Of a stretch of 64,000 nt of DNA, positions 41,390-53,300 are shown piece by piece; within the stretch, counting starts at the first letter, position 1, and each line of letters opens with the position of its first letter. The stretch is from Trachythela sp. YZ-2020 (lineage: Eukaryota > Cnidaria > Anthozoa > Malacalcyonacea > Clavulariidae). The stretch lies in the NCBI GenBank assembly GCA_016169945.1, contig JADLSH010000076.1, forward strand, positions 439,001 through 503,000. Reading direction: 5' to 3'. The position numbers and the translations under genes are program-made. The notes under the pieces were generated by a model that worked only from the letters and a program-made list of their open reading frames with translations, was not told the origin of the DNA and searched no databases.

Positions 41390-41699
41390 ATGTGTTTAAA
41401 TGAACATGTAAGGTTGTTCTTTGTAAGAATGTGTGATTGTTCTTTAATACCCTAGCTATCCAATGTAAAGACAACAGAGGAATTGGAATCTGTTTTAAAC
41501 GGATGCGAATGGAGATGGGATATAGATGGTCTGCCAACAACCATAACATTGGAGAATAAAGAGAAATTTGTGGTAAAATATTTTGTTATTATCAAATGCC
41601 AGCCAATGTTGGATCAACTCATCGAAGGCCTGAAATACTGTGGGGTACATTGTGCAATTTTAACCCAAAGCTTGCAATTTGCCAGATGCACCCTACTTT

Positions 41700-41930
41700 A
41701 ATTTAACCTGTTAACTGCCAGTACCCTACCACTGACAAGTAAAATCGTCTGGCATTAGACAATAGTTAACTAAATTAAGGCACGTCTAGGCGCATTGCAA
41801 GCTAATGGGTTAACCCTTTAAGAGGCAATGCACCCTAATTTGGCCTACTTTATTATTTTACTCTGTCTAACACCAGACGATTTTACTCGTCAGGGGGAGA
41901 ATGCTGCCACTCAATGGGTTAATCCAGCAA
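41700..41930. repeat. Interspersed repeat in inverted halves
   Basis: GACAAGTAAAATCGTCTGGCATTAGACA (41735-41762) recurs in inverted form within the second half (CTGTCTAACACCAGACGA then TTTTACTCGTC, about 41864-41893), with AACCC/GGGTTAA ends. Relatives occur near 4640-4700 and 50230-50480. It resembles a MITE family. Confidence 0.5.
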
Positions 41931-42877
41931 TAGTTTGCATAATTTTTGACATTAGGCAATTTGATTTTTTGGCCAGTTTCTTTTCCTTCATTTTTATCCA
42001 ATTAGTATTAATATGGGTTCGTAGCAGATAAATACTGTAGTACATAAAGAGAAACCAATCGATTAGATTCTCTTTCTTGTTGTACCTCAGGATTTATCTG
42101 CTATAAATAAAACCTCTGAATTCACTCAAATTTGGTGATGTGGTCTTAAACCTGGTATTGCCAAGCATGTTTTCCTTGTTAAGTTCCTTGTCTATTAAAC
42201 TTGTTTATGTGTGGGTATTCAGCAGGGGTATTCACTATGACCTCATGAGTCATGACAAGAATTTGCATTTGACTACTTCAATTTTAGGTATTTGATTTGG
42301 TATCTGGAAATGAGGACATGGCAAATTTCCTCCTTTTAAATAAGGATGTTTCCTTTACTGCTAAACAGGTGATGCGGATATTACTTCCAGCATTTGCACC
42401 AGTTGGTAGTAACCGCCACATGCAAGAAGAAGTTGTAATGACTAAATTTGTTGAGTTTCTTGGTCTGTGTGAAGGTACTGTGAAGCTTACACATAAGAAT
42501 GTATTGATATGAGGAAATATTTACTTTAAATAGCTATGTGGTATGAATTGTAAATCTCTTATTTTTTAGCTAATACTATTCTGCAACGCATGGAAGAGGA
42601 TGGCCATGACTTAACTCCCGAGCAGAAGAATTTTATCCCAATGCTTACACCAACGCATATATTAATGTTTGCAACTGGTGCATGTGGAATTCCTGCTATT
42701 GGATTTGATCCGTCTCCATCCTGTTGTTTTGTTCACGATGAAAGCAAGACAATTCCCTGTGCACAAACATGTTCCAATATGCTGTACTTGTATGTGAATG
42801 TGAAAACCGTGGAAGGAGATTGTCTTGATGATTTTACAACTGCTCTGATGAATGGATGCATTTTTAGTAAACTTTAG

Positions 42878-43582
42878 TAAACATTTTTAGAACAACCAAT
42901 AACTTATTAACTAATTTAATTTGTTATCATTATATATATAGCAGTATATAATTTACAAATATGGAGTTCACCTAGCTATACAGACAATAGTTCTTTATAA
43001 AAGTGGTGTTGGTTCATGTTTGCAATCTTAGGAGGACAGGATTTGTAAATAATAACTGGTGGGTTGGCAAATATGCTAAAGTTACGACTGAAATGAAAAA
43101 CATAAGTTATTGATTTTCTTATCTCAAACCTCTCAAGAGTCTAAGGCTGTTGGACATTAACTATTATGACCCTATTATTTCAGTAAGAGTTCCCAACTAT
43201 TTAGCTTGGGTACCTAGGCTGTTTTGTTGTTCTTGCCAAGGGGCAAATTACTCCTAAAAAGAGTATGAGATTGAAAAACATGCAATTTATTTATTTTATT
43301 AATAGTTCGATCAATTTTCGATATTTTTGTGATTTGTATACTTTTTTATTTCAGTGATTTGCACCTTGGCGCTAGCCCCACCCCACCATAAGCCTGGTTC
43401 ACACAATGAAATAAAGCGCAAGGATAAGCACAAAATATTCATATGTGTCAACCTGGATGATTGAAATAAGCATAAGCACAAGGCTTATGCTTATGTTTAT
43501 CTCATGTTCTTGTGCTTCTAATTGTGCTTTAAATGATGCTGCCTTTTTTTCTGATCTAAAATTAACTTACAGTCCACAAGTT
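42878..43582. other. Spacer between HECT and integrase of element A
   Basis: 3' flanks of two convergent genes. It contains a hairpin-like repeat (43465-43497, AAGCATAAGCACAAGGCTTA) and an AAGCCTGGTTCACACAATG motif at 43391, probably a MITE end. No gene. Confidence 0.45.
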
Positions 43583-44887
43583 TTACCTTGGAACAGCAAT
43601 ACCAAGCAATTGTTGATACAAATCGGAAGCATCACCCCAGCTTGATGGCAATGGGACTCTTAGTTCATTATCGACAATAAACTTCAAATATTCTTGGTGA
43701 ACATTCTCAATATCTTCTTGAGCTTCTTCACAGTGTTGGGACATATCTTGAAGTTGTACTTCTGTAACTTTTTTAATATGATTCACAGCTCCCACACTCT
43801 CGGGTAAATAATAGAGCACATCTGGTTTGCCAGCAATGGTGTCATGCCTAGACCGTCGAATATAATGGCTCTTCCAGTGTTCCTTAATTGCATCCAGTTC
43901 GTTTTTCAAAATATGAGAGAAACAAAACCACAGACATTCCATTTGCAAAGGATCTGCAGTGTTCAACATACCTCTTTCAATCATATCCTTAAAGAAATTC
44001 ATCCACCAGTTTGTGCAATTTTTTCTTAAGTATGACCACCATGATTCTATTATCTGATTCGCTGGTGAAGTTCCATACCTGTGTGCTCGGACACCAGCAT
44101 AATCATGGGTCCCATCACAACGGAAAAAACTTTGCATTCCAGCCACTACAACATTTTCAGTTCCATTGTCTGTTCTCAGAATGGTGGGGCAACTTCCCTC
44201 TTCAACAATGGTTTTCAAATAATATTTTGCTACAACAGCTGGATTATTATTTGTCCGGGCCACTTCTAACCATAAAATCCTACGACTGAATTCGTCGATA
44301 CATCCGTGAATTGGAAAGCCATAGGGCTTTAGTTTGTCATACCCGTCCATATGCCATGCATGGTTAGGGCCAGGATTCCTATACTTTCTCCGCCGCAAAC
44401 ACTTCGCTCTTCTCTCTTCGCAACCATCCGGGTCCAGTTATTTGAGGGTCTCCTGAACCTGTTTCCTAGGAACTTGAATTCCCTCGAGACGAAGGGTATG
44501 CCATACCGAACGGTAACCCCCAGGGCCATTGATTTCTTGTTGAATTCGTTCACGGACATTATTGATATCGTATGTAACATTTCTTCGTCTTAAATCCATA
44601 GCAGCAAGACAGGTTTTCAGTGTTCGTATGGAGAGCGTTATATTGTGTTTTGTTTCGAGAAACATTCTAATTTCTTCATAGGTAAATCCTTTACTGAAAT
44701 AGTCGCGAATGACATTCTCAGTAATCTCAGACTCACTTGCTTCCTCATGACGAAAAGGTATGTTGGTAGCATTCCCACAAAATACACAAAATCTATAAGA
44801 ATTTTCTAATTGCCCACCACAGTTCGTACAAAACATCACTAGGAATTCACTAGGAAAACACAAACATTTATTTCGATGTTTCGACAT
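43583..44887 (-). pseudogene. Element A integrase-like DDE protein with zinc ribbon
   Basis: One uninterrupted 434-codon frame except for a single TAA (44438-44440). N-terminus: MFCTNCGGQLENSYRFCVFCG, a zinc ribbon with two CxxC pairs (44839-44777). Then an HTH-like region (YFSKGFTYEEIRMFLETKHN), an RRNVTYDIN linker and GPGGYRSVWHTLRLEGIQVP. The catalytic core has HAWHMDGYDKLKPYGFP (Asp 1), ILRTDNGTENV (Asp 2) and NQIIESWWSYL (Glu), with 40 residues between Asp 2 and Glu. It ends at TAA 43583. Relatives are widespread intron-poor genes in fish and cnidarians, as I recall. The frame may start at 44887 or at the MFC codon at 44839. It is convergent with the HECT gene. Confidence 0.82.
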
Positions 44888-46902
44888 AAATCTTCTAGTT
44901 TCAAAGTCTAACTAAATCGGTAAAATTGATTGGTGCAATGCATTTAGACAAGTGCATGCCACACATTATTTAAAGGCTTGTGATAGAAACTGTTAATATA
45001 AACTCTATGGATGCAACAATAATAACAGTTATCAGAAATACATGGTTTGAAAACTTAGTGAAGTACAATATAATTCATTATCTGTTTTGTCCATGCAAAA
45101 ATGTTTTCCTACAGAATCACATGTGTATTGTATTCGCCCAAACAACCAATAAGCAATGTTTTGGCTTAGTTATCCAGCTGTGACTGCAACAATTTGGTTA
45201 GTTTCAACATTGCTCTTGGTTTTGTAGGCGAAAATACAATACACATGTGATGTCGTTCTAACTGGCGATATTCTAACTAGGGATCCAAGGATTGTGCAAA
45301 GTTGCAAAGAGCCATAACTTTTGAGGAAAATGGGGGGAAACTCAGTAAGGAAAACAAAAGATTAATATGGAAGCGCTGAAGTACTCTGCAGCGAAGACAT
45401 ATTTTTGTTGAATTTTGGATCCTGTAACACCCATAATTTACAAGTAAATGCAAGTAATGTTTCAGGAACATCTCTCCTTGATCCTACAGATAAAGAATAT
45501 TTCACAATTCGCCATGGGAAGTGTATGCATATTTATTGCTGACGTAAATAGATGAGTCATGCATGAATTAGCTAACAGTATTAATATGTCAAGATTGTCA
45601 AGTTCTCATGACATTTTTTTTTCGAAGGCCTATTAAAGACTTCGCTTTTGAAAATCGTGTTTTTAATGCCAAGCGTAAACATGCGGAAGGAAATTATGCC
45701 CCATTTATAATTACTTGTAAAAACAAATAAAACCGAGTGAACCAAAACGCAATGGAAGTTGGTACTGCTACAGCGATAACAGTTCGGTGTTTGAACATGC
45801 ACATAATATAACAATGAAGGTTTTTTAGATAGTGCACGTTTTTAACTTTAATGTAATAGCATTTTGCAATTTATAGCCAGTGAGTTTAGCGTGACTTAGC
45901 CTTTAGCTTGCTTGCGGTCGTCTGACCTGGCTTGAAATATATTAAACTATGTCAAACATCTCAAAGAATGCAAGTAAACTTTAATGCAAGTAAAAGGTAG
46001 ACAAAATGTAAACTAATAAATTTATAGTTCATACTACTGCTGTAATGAACAACTTGTTCATGTGAACGTTTATCATAGTCACTTACTCTAAAAAGAACAA
46101 AAAATATAACTTATGTCAAACAAAATATAAACTCGAACAATCTCAGTTGTTTCTACTGTACTCTGTAGTCAGTACTACTGCTATAATTAGCAAACAACTT
46201 AGTCAAGTAAACATTATTTCAACTATTGTAAAAGGAACAAAATTCTACGAACAATCAGTCAGTTTCTAACATACTCAGTTTAATAAAATACAATCTAAAA
46301 TACAAGTGTTTATACAAACGTAACAGACCATATTTTATATTCTAGTTATAGTACGTAATAAGATCAGTCTGATTTACATATTAAATCTATATTATCTAAA
46401 TAAGATTCAACTCCTTATCATCTGGCTATAGTGGCATAGTATCATTTGGAAGTAAACTCCGAAAATAATAATTATTTTGAGTTTGTTTATTTCACTAAAT
46501 TGATTTATAGCTTATTCTTAGCTTGTTACTATACACGTCATTGCTTGTTTTGGGATGATAATTACCATTTGAAACAGGGCCAGGATGTGAAGCAATATCC
46601 ATATAAATTGTGATATCAATTATCGCGGGAATTTCCCTTATTATTTGGAAACTTGTAAATTTGAATAATAATTAGCCGTCAATTAAATTTCAAAGTGACC
46701 GTTTGAAAATACGTACAATCCCGTAGTTTTAATTCCTTTAAGCTATAAACACCATACTTGCTGGAAATACTAACTATCCCAGTGTCTATAAATCCTGAAA
46801 GTATCGCGAATATATCTCAAATACCACCAAAGTTATTAGCAAAAGTTGAGTTCTGCTGGGATGTAAACACTTATTGTATTACTAGATGCTACAAAATCCA
46901 AA
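44888..46902. other. Region between elements A and B
   Basis: No gene. It includes a small hairpin element (45116-45250: ATCACATGTGTATTGTATT and its complement around an 80-bp interior). The sequence just left of 46903 is the insertion target of element B, and the right end of element A should lie near its start but was not recognised. Confidence 0.5.
45116..45250. repeat. Short inverted-repeat (hairpin) element
   Basis: AATCACATGTGTATTGTATT..CGCC at the left and GGCGAAAATACAATACACATGTGAT at the right are inverted copies. The arms extend inward with AACCAA..AGCAATGTT similarity. 135 bp, non-coding. Confidence 0.65.
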
Positions 46903-46910
46903 ACTCCAAT
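46903..46910. repeat. Target-site duplication of element B, left copy
   Basis: ACTCCAAT, immediately followed by the terminal ATGAGGCGCC. The same 8 bp follow the right terminus GGCGCCTCAT at 60181-60188. Confidence 0.92.
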
Positions 46911-47336
46911 ATGAGGCGCCGTGTGTTGCATAATTCAAACATTTTTCGTCGCTTAACTGAAAAGCTCACAACACATGTTGAAATGCCAAAACCATCCATT
47001 TAACCATGTGAAATACACACAGCACATGTTGAATAGCGAAATTAATACTAAAATGATTCTTTTACTCAATTTTTGCGTGAATTTCACTCTATTTTTGTGC
47101 GAATTTCAGTCTATTTTTATGCGAATTTCAGTCTATTTTTGTGCGAATTTCAGTCTATTTTTGTGCGAATTTCAGTCTATTTTTGTGCGAATTTCAGTCT
47201 ATTTTTTTGCGAATTTCAGTCTATTTTTGTGCGAATTTCAGTCTATTTTTGTGCGAATTTCAGTCTATTTTTGTGCGAATTTCAGTCTATTTTTGTGCGA
47301 ACATAATCGCTCTAAATACTTCATGTAAACGAAACG
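46911..47336 (+). repeat. Element B left terminal inverted repeat with 22-bp minisatellite
   Basis: The outer ~165 bp is unique sequence. Then (47076-47305) come about ten copies of a 22-bp unit containing TTTCAGTCTATTTTT, varying at one junction base (GTGCGAA, ATGCGAA, TTGCGAA). The inner edge TACTTCATGTAAACGAA is shared with the right end. The HECT start codon lies 28 bp further in, so the repeat probably includes the promoter. Because 22 is not a multiple of 3, frames through it shift every unit; these are not genes. Confidence 0.93.
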
Positions 47337-47364
47337 AACAGTCTCTAAGAATCGATATTCGATA

Positions 47365-50300
47365 ATGGCGGGAGGAACAGGAAAAATTGTTGATGCCATA
47401 TTGGCGAGTGAAGAATTTAGAAGTAGCTTGACCAGAGCTGTAGAAGCATCTGGAACTTCGCAACAGCCACGAAGTTCAACACTGCACAACAGTATCGAAG
47501 CAGAAGTTTCATCGATTTTCCGAACAGCTGGACAAACGGGAACTATGAATAGCTTGCCAGTACAGCAGACACCGCATGGTGCTTATGCTTCTTCGCCTTC
47601 AAGTCAATCCAGCACGTTGACCACGCCAGCACAGCAAATCACACCGGCTGCGACTCATCAAAGGACGTACCCTATCTTTCAAATGCGCAGAAATTACACC
47701 CCTCAAGTTTCAAGAAGGTAATTAATAATGTATAATATGCATATTTTGTAAATTGTGGTATAATGAGCTACATCCGCAAACCCTTTATCTTCTTTTCAAT
47801 TAAGGCGAAAGAGCTCAAGTAATAATAAGTCTAAAAGAACTCCAGGGCAGCAACATTCAAGCTTCAATACAAAAGAAGTCATTCTTCTATCTTCACCCTG
47901 TGATAACGTGGTCGCAAAGCAGAGTAGATAGCTAGAACTGTATCAAATGGGGCACGTTTTGAGTGCAGTAGAGATCCAGAAAGAGTGGAGTGCGAATGAA
48001 GTTATCACTCATCTTGCCATCTGTTTTGCAGGCAAAATTCCTGAAGGCACAACGTATGCATCATAGTGTATTGTAAACACTTAAACATATTTTTATGCAC
48101 TAGTCAATTAGAAGCCCCACTCTACCCCCCTGGTCCTGGGACACTGTGGAGGTTTTAAACAAGAGAAAGAGCAAATGTTTCAAATCCACCTTAGTTGTAC
48201 AGTGGTGGACAAATGTTTCAAATCCACCTAAAGAGAGGCAGTCCCCCAATAATTTCTCAAAGCCTTTGGGTGATAGCTGACTATTAAACTGTAAAAAGCT
48301 GTAGTAATACTTTTACAAACACAAAAGCCTTGATAGATTATAATTTAAGTATGAAATTTAAGAAAACAAAAAGATTTGAAGAACTGATATTTGCAGTAAC
48401 AAAAGGGTGGTTTTATGTTTGGCAACCCAAGTTTGCACCCCCAATGTGAAGTGTCTGCCACTGTACTGTCCACCTACCAATCAGATGACCTTTTCTAAGA
48501 GAACATGCAGATAACTTTGTGACTTGAAATATTTATATTAATTAGATTTTCCCCGGATGGGGACTAGACCTGAAAGCAAAAGTTGTCTAATGCACCACCC
48601 CATGCCCTTGTCACTATGTCCTGAGACCAGATGGTGTGGGTTTTAATTGCACAGGGTGGGCAGAAGTTTTTTAAAATTTAGATTTTTTACTTATAAATTG
48701 CTATTGTTTGGTCAGACTATTTTCTGATTTTATTTTATTTACAAATATATCTGGGATGGCCAAATTTTTAGGAAATGCAATGAAAAACAGATATTTCTAA
48801 TTGGCCTTAACCAGGGAACCAGGTTTAACTGCTTATGGTATTCAGTGTTGCACACTGTGCACATCATATGTTATGCAATAGATTTGTTATTTTTAACACA
48901 GGGTGGAAGTTATGATGGGGTGTGGAAACAAGCTTGTCAAGCCAATGTTAACACCTGGACAGTCCTTATCTGGATACATCCTTAGCAAAATTTTTGGTAC
49001 CAAAGTAATTTACCTTAGACCATCTACGAATCTTGTTGACATAAAGGTATATTTAATTTTGTACATGCCTAATAATTTTACTCATCAATGGAAAACTTGT
49101 ACAGTTTAGCATTAGAACTGGTCCAAAGCCAGATCACCCACTGGTGACCCCTGGTTATATGCTAAAATGGTGCTGTATAAATGATGTTTCAAAGTAGTTG
49201 CAAATTTTAGCTGAGACTAGTTTGTTTGCTTTGGTCTGTCATCTAAAGGTTGAAGTAAGTGATGATGATTCAGATATCCCCACTACTTCAATGCAGCAAG
49301 AGACAATGTCTTATCATGAAATGTTGAAACAAGGAACACAGAGGAAGAGAAAACGGGAAGAAAGCAGGCCTTCCAATTCAACTGGGTAAGCTAAGCTATG
49401 CATAACTACAAGTATATTTTGATGACCATTACTTTTATTAGGAGTTAATACTTTTGTTAGGTCTTATTTTCGTAAAAATACATCAGTACAACTGTACAAC
49501 TACTGTAACTTCTTGTTTTAATGTGTGCTTTTATAAACAGTCCCCCCTTGTGGAGGAGTTGGAAAAGGACTAGTTACTTGACCTCAGCTAGGTTTATAGT
49601 TTCTTCAATCTCGTACCCAGAAAATGACATAACCCTAATTAAAAATATGCTAGATTATAGATAGATAGATAGATAGATAGTTTATTAAGTTTAAAATTTT
49701 ACAGCTCCCAATACAACTTACAGCTGAATTATACTTAAACTTTACAATCATGACTAATTAAATATATCCATTTTAAAAATTTGATTAAAACTATAAAAAA
49801 TGTATCTGTCCTAAGTTAATTTGTTTTAATTTGTTATTGCGCAATCACTACAATTGAGTTTATATGTATTGTTCCTTTACATTTGCCATAATAAAACTGT
49901 TTTGGAATCTGTTCGTTTTACACACTGGATAGTTAAACATGCTCTTACGTCTCAAATTCATACCAGATCTATTTTTCTCTGGTAACAGTGCATGCAGTTT
50001 ATGAGATGTATTTTGAACAATATCGTTGAACAGTTTTTTCGTTAGAGTATCTCTTCTGCTGTACAAGGAGTCCAAACCAACTTGCTCTAACGCATCACAA
50101 TATGGTATATGTGGGAAAATGATACCGAGTGCTCGTTTTTGTAGTTTTTCCAAGTCATCAGATAGATATTATAGCAGATCACATGCCAAGCTCTTACCAC
50201 TTACCGTACCAGGATGTTTCCTCCACAAGAGAGAAGGGCCTGGGGATGAGGTTGGACATCAGTGTGTTGGACCCTTCCCTTGACAAGTACCTTACCTTGT

Positions 50301-53300
50301 TAGACAGGGTAAAATAACAAAGTAGGGCGTATTGCAGCTTACTGGGTGACACAGATGCCCCTAGTTTTGTTAACCATTAATGTGCAATAACCTTTCCTTG
50401 ACATGTAAAATTGTATTGCCTTAGACAGCATAAAATAACAACATGGGGTGTATATTTGGGTGCATTGCAGTTCAATGGTTAATTAATAATGTATGGTAGA
50501 AAAGATGCTTTTCAAGAAAAACATTTGAGTTTCACCATTGTTACAGGGTTGTCATAAATGAAACATTCAATTGCATGAGGTTGTACTATTTGTATTATAG
50601 TCAATGTGGAATCCCAATGACAGTTGTTACTGGTATATATATATAGACAAGGGCAGATGTGTATTGTACTATAGTGGTGTACTAGGTGTAAGCTACATGT
50701 ACTTGTTTGTATCTTTTGTTGTTTTGCATTTTCTCATATGCACCGTCCGGCTGCTTATATGGTTTGTGGTAGAGATTGATCAATAGTAAAGTTATGTCAT
50801 GCAATAGTATCTACCGTACCAATTTTTTATATCTTACAGAAGTGCAGCATTATATTCTTCATTTGTAAATCTGATTGACTCAGATGACGATAGTGACTTG
50901 TTGATTCCTACCTGGGAAGAGGAGGAGAACAACCTTAACCTTGCCATTGAAGCATCTATCGAAGACTTAAATGAGTTAGTAAATAATTTTCTTTTATGTA
51001 TATCTTGTTTCATTGTAGTAGTTACAATACTACTCAATGGCGATGTGATTGAGAGTATTTAAGGTGACACACAAGTAAAAGCTAGCTTTTATCATTTCTA
51101 TTTTAACAGAAACGATAAAGATTTAAGTCAGATATTGAAAGATCATCACATGCAATATATCTTGAGTGAAGAAACAAATGGCACCATTATTCGAAGGTCT
51201 AGGATACTTCTTACAGCCTTTTCTGCAATTCAGGCAAAATCTTTCAACTGCTGCAAACAGCTCTCTGTAAGGTTCAGTGGTGAATTGGGGTCTGATGCAG
51301 GTGGTCCTCGGCGGGAATTTTTCAGGTGTATAAACTACACTGTATTTTCAGTACTATGGTCTAAAAATGTTTTGCAACTTGATAATTGAAAGCAACAAAA
51401 ACATAATATGGTACCTGTTTGTATAGAACTTGCTAAAGTGGCATACATTACATATAATTGCTGTCTTTTTTCAGGACAGTTGCCATGCCCATATTTTGGT
51501 TATATATTTTCAATTTTCATATGTTGCAAACAAATTAAATACCACTGACAGTGACATTGGTTAGGTTGTGTCCAGAGTTAACAACAAATGATGTCATAAT
51601 CAAAGAACTAATAAATGATGTCATAATCGTGAATAAAACACGAGGATATAATCCATATTTAAAAAGATGACTTTCAAAACCAGCAGCCAAAATTTGGAAA
51701 CAATTTTATAATCTGACAAATCCTGTTTAACATTTTTCATGTTTCCTTAATAGACTTGCAATGAATCAGCTGCCTTGTTATTGTGGATTATTTGAGGGTC
51801 GTGAAGGTTACTTGATGTTTTCCCACAACATCAAGTTGGTAGAGGAAAACAAATTCTTCCTGGCCGGTCGGTTAGTTGGAATGTCACTGACACAAGGAGG
51901 ACCAGGAATTTGCTGTTTTCATCCATCAGTGTATCATGTGCGGCGTCCAATGTGATCTTTCAAGCTTTGATTTGACTGACATTGTTGATACTGATCTTTC
52001 TGAACTTGTTGCACAGGTGTAGTAAAATAACATGTGCATGGAATTGCCTATTGAAGCTATATATTGGCATTGGTTTTGATACCATTGGGACAGTCAACGG
52101 GTGAAGTTGACAGTACCACAATAATTTTATATATATTTTCTTATAGCTGAAATCAGTTCACACCCAAGAGATGTTCGACACATTCACTAAGCAGAAAGGC
52201 GATTATGTTGCTTCAATGGGCTATCCTGCAATATATTATGGAAAAGCAGAAGACAAGGATCAGATTGTTGCTAGTCTGCTAAAATATCATTTGTTTTACA
52301 GGTATTTTAAAGGCCCGTTTACACTACGCTCGATTTTTGGCACGCCACACGGCCACAGATAAAAATACATGTAGTCCCAATTTCACCCGTGCGAGGTAAA
52401 AATAGGTACAGTGTAGTCCTAGCACAGATAAAAGTGGCACGGGTATCATTTATTTATCCGTAACGTACGAATAATGAGCGTAGTGAAACGGGCCTCAAGA
52501 GTAACAGTTACAGAAACAGTTAAGTTAACAACGTATTGTGTTGTAAAAGTTGTGAATGAGAGATAAAAATGTTCCAATCTTAGTTCTCAAATATCTATGT
52601 TAATCACCTTGTGATTACGGGGTTGCTTTAAGCAGTTCAACATTTTACACAGCCCTTTGGTGTTCTCGTCTTGAGACATAGTTGTATTTGCTGACTTAAA
52701 TTTCTGGGCAACGTACTTCTCCATTGTAGCGATGTTAGAAGGGCAACTTTTTAGCGACAACTCGCAATTCAAATCGTTACAGAACCAATCAAATTTAGTA
52801 TAACCTTATTTGCATTGCGAGCTGTCGCTAAAATGTTGTCCTGTGTAGCATCGCCTTTTAAAATTTAATTATAACCTCTTTTTCGTAGGGTCACAGCGGA
52901 GGTCATGCAGTTCATAAAAGGAATAAATGAGGCAGGAGGATTATGGGAAACTATTAAACAACACCCGAGAAAGTTTGAAGTTCTATTCACCTTCAATCAT
53001 AGTCTGATAACTTGTGCACAACTGAAAGAATTGTTCAACATTTTATGGAGTGAAGAAGGCAGTAACAGACGAAATAAAGAAGATGCGACAATCTATTGCT
53101 GGGAAATGTTTCTAAGAAATGTTGAAGGTACTTTTTGTGCATTTTGTCTATTGTCTTTGCCGAATTTTATAGTCTGTATATACATGTTCTCAAGAAAACT
53201 GCGTCGCCCTACGTGCTCTGACTCATGTGGGTGGTAAGCAATTATGTTTATCGTGACAAATGTTTAATATTTGCACTAAGCGTCTGCACACTGTAAATTC

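Larger units (their letters stand above)
40590..42877 (+). pseudogene. Element A HECT gene, rest of HECT domain
   Basis: Exons at about 40590-40843, 41456-41644, 42288-42474 and 42570-42877 are all in phase. N-lobe: VGQMLATIIVQGGERPCWFS, DVPDHAIRNDLKK, LSNVKTTEELESVLNG, LDQLIEGLKYCG, VFDLVSGNED. C-lobe: PTHILMFATGACGIPAIGFD, then the catalytic region AQTCSNMLYL with the Cys expected to form the ubiquitin thioester, stop TAG at 42875. These exons read without lesions, unlike the 5' part. HECT proteins transfer ubiquitin from an E2 via this Cys. A hAT-type MITE sits in the first intron. The acceptor of the first exon is uncertain. Confidence 0.75.

Noticed and set aside
46758..47003. A host gene interrupted by element B
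   Set aside because: The left and right flanks give different open frames when joined across one ACTCCAAT, and neither has a recognisable domain.
47076..47305. CRISPR array
   Set aside because: Units are contiguous with no unique spacers, and the sequence is eukaryotic and inverted at the other end of a transposon.
46975..47365. Three overlapping open frames repeating ISVYFCANFSLFLCEFQ
   Set aside because: They are translations of the 22-bp minisatellite in the terminal repeat of element B. Because 22 is not divisible by 3 all frames stay open; the mirror set exists at 59741-60116.
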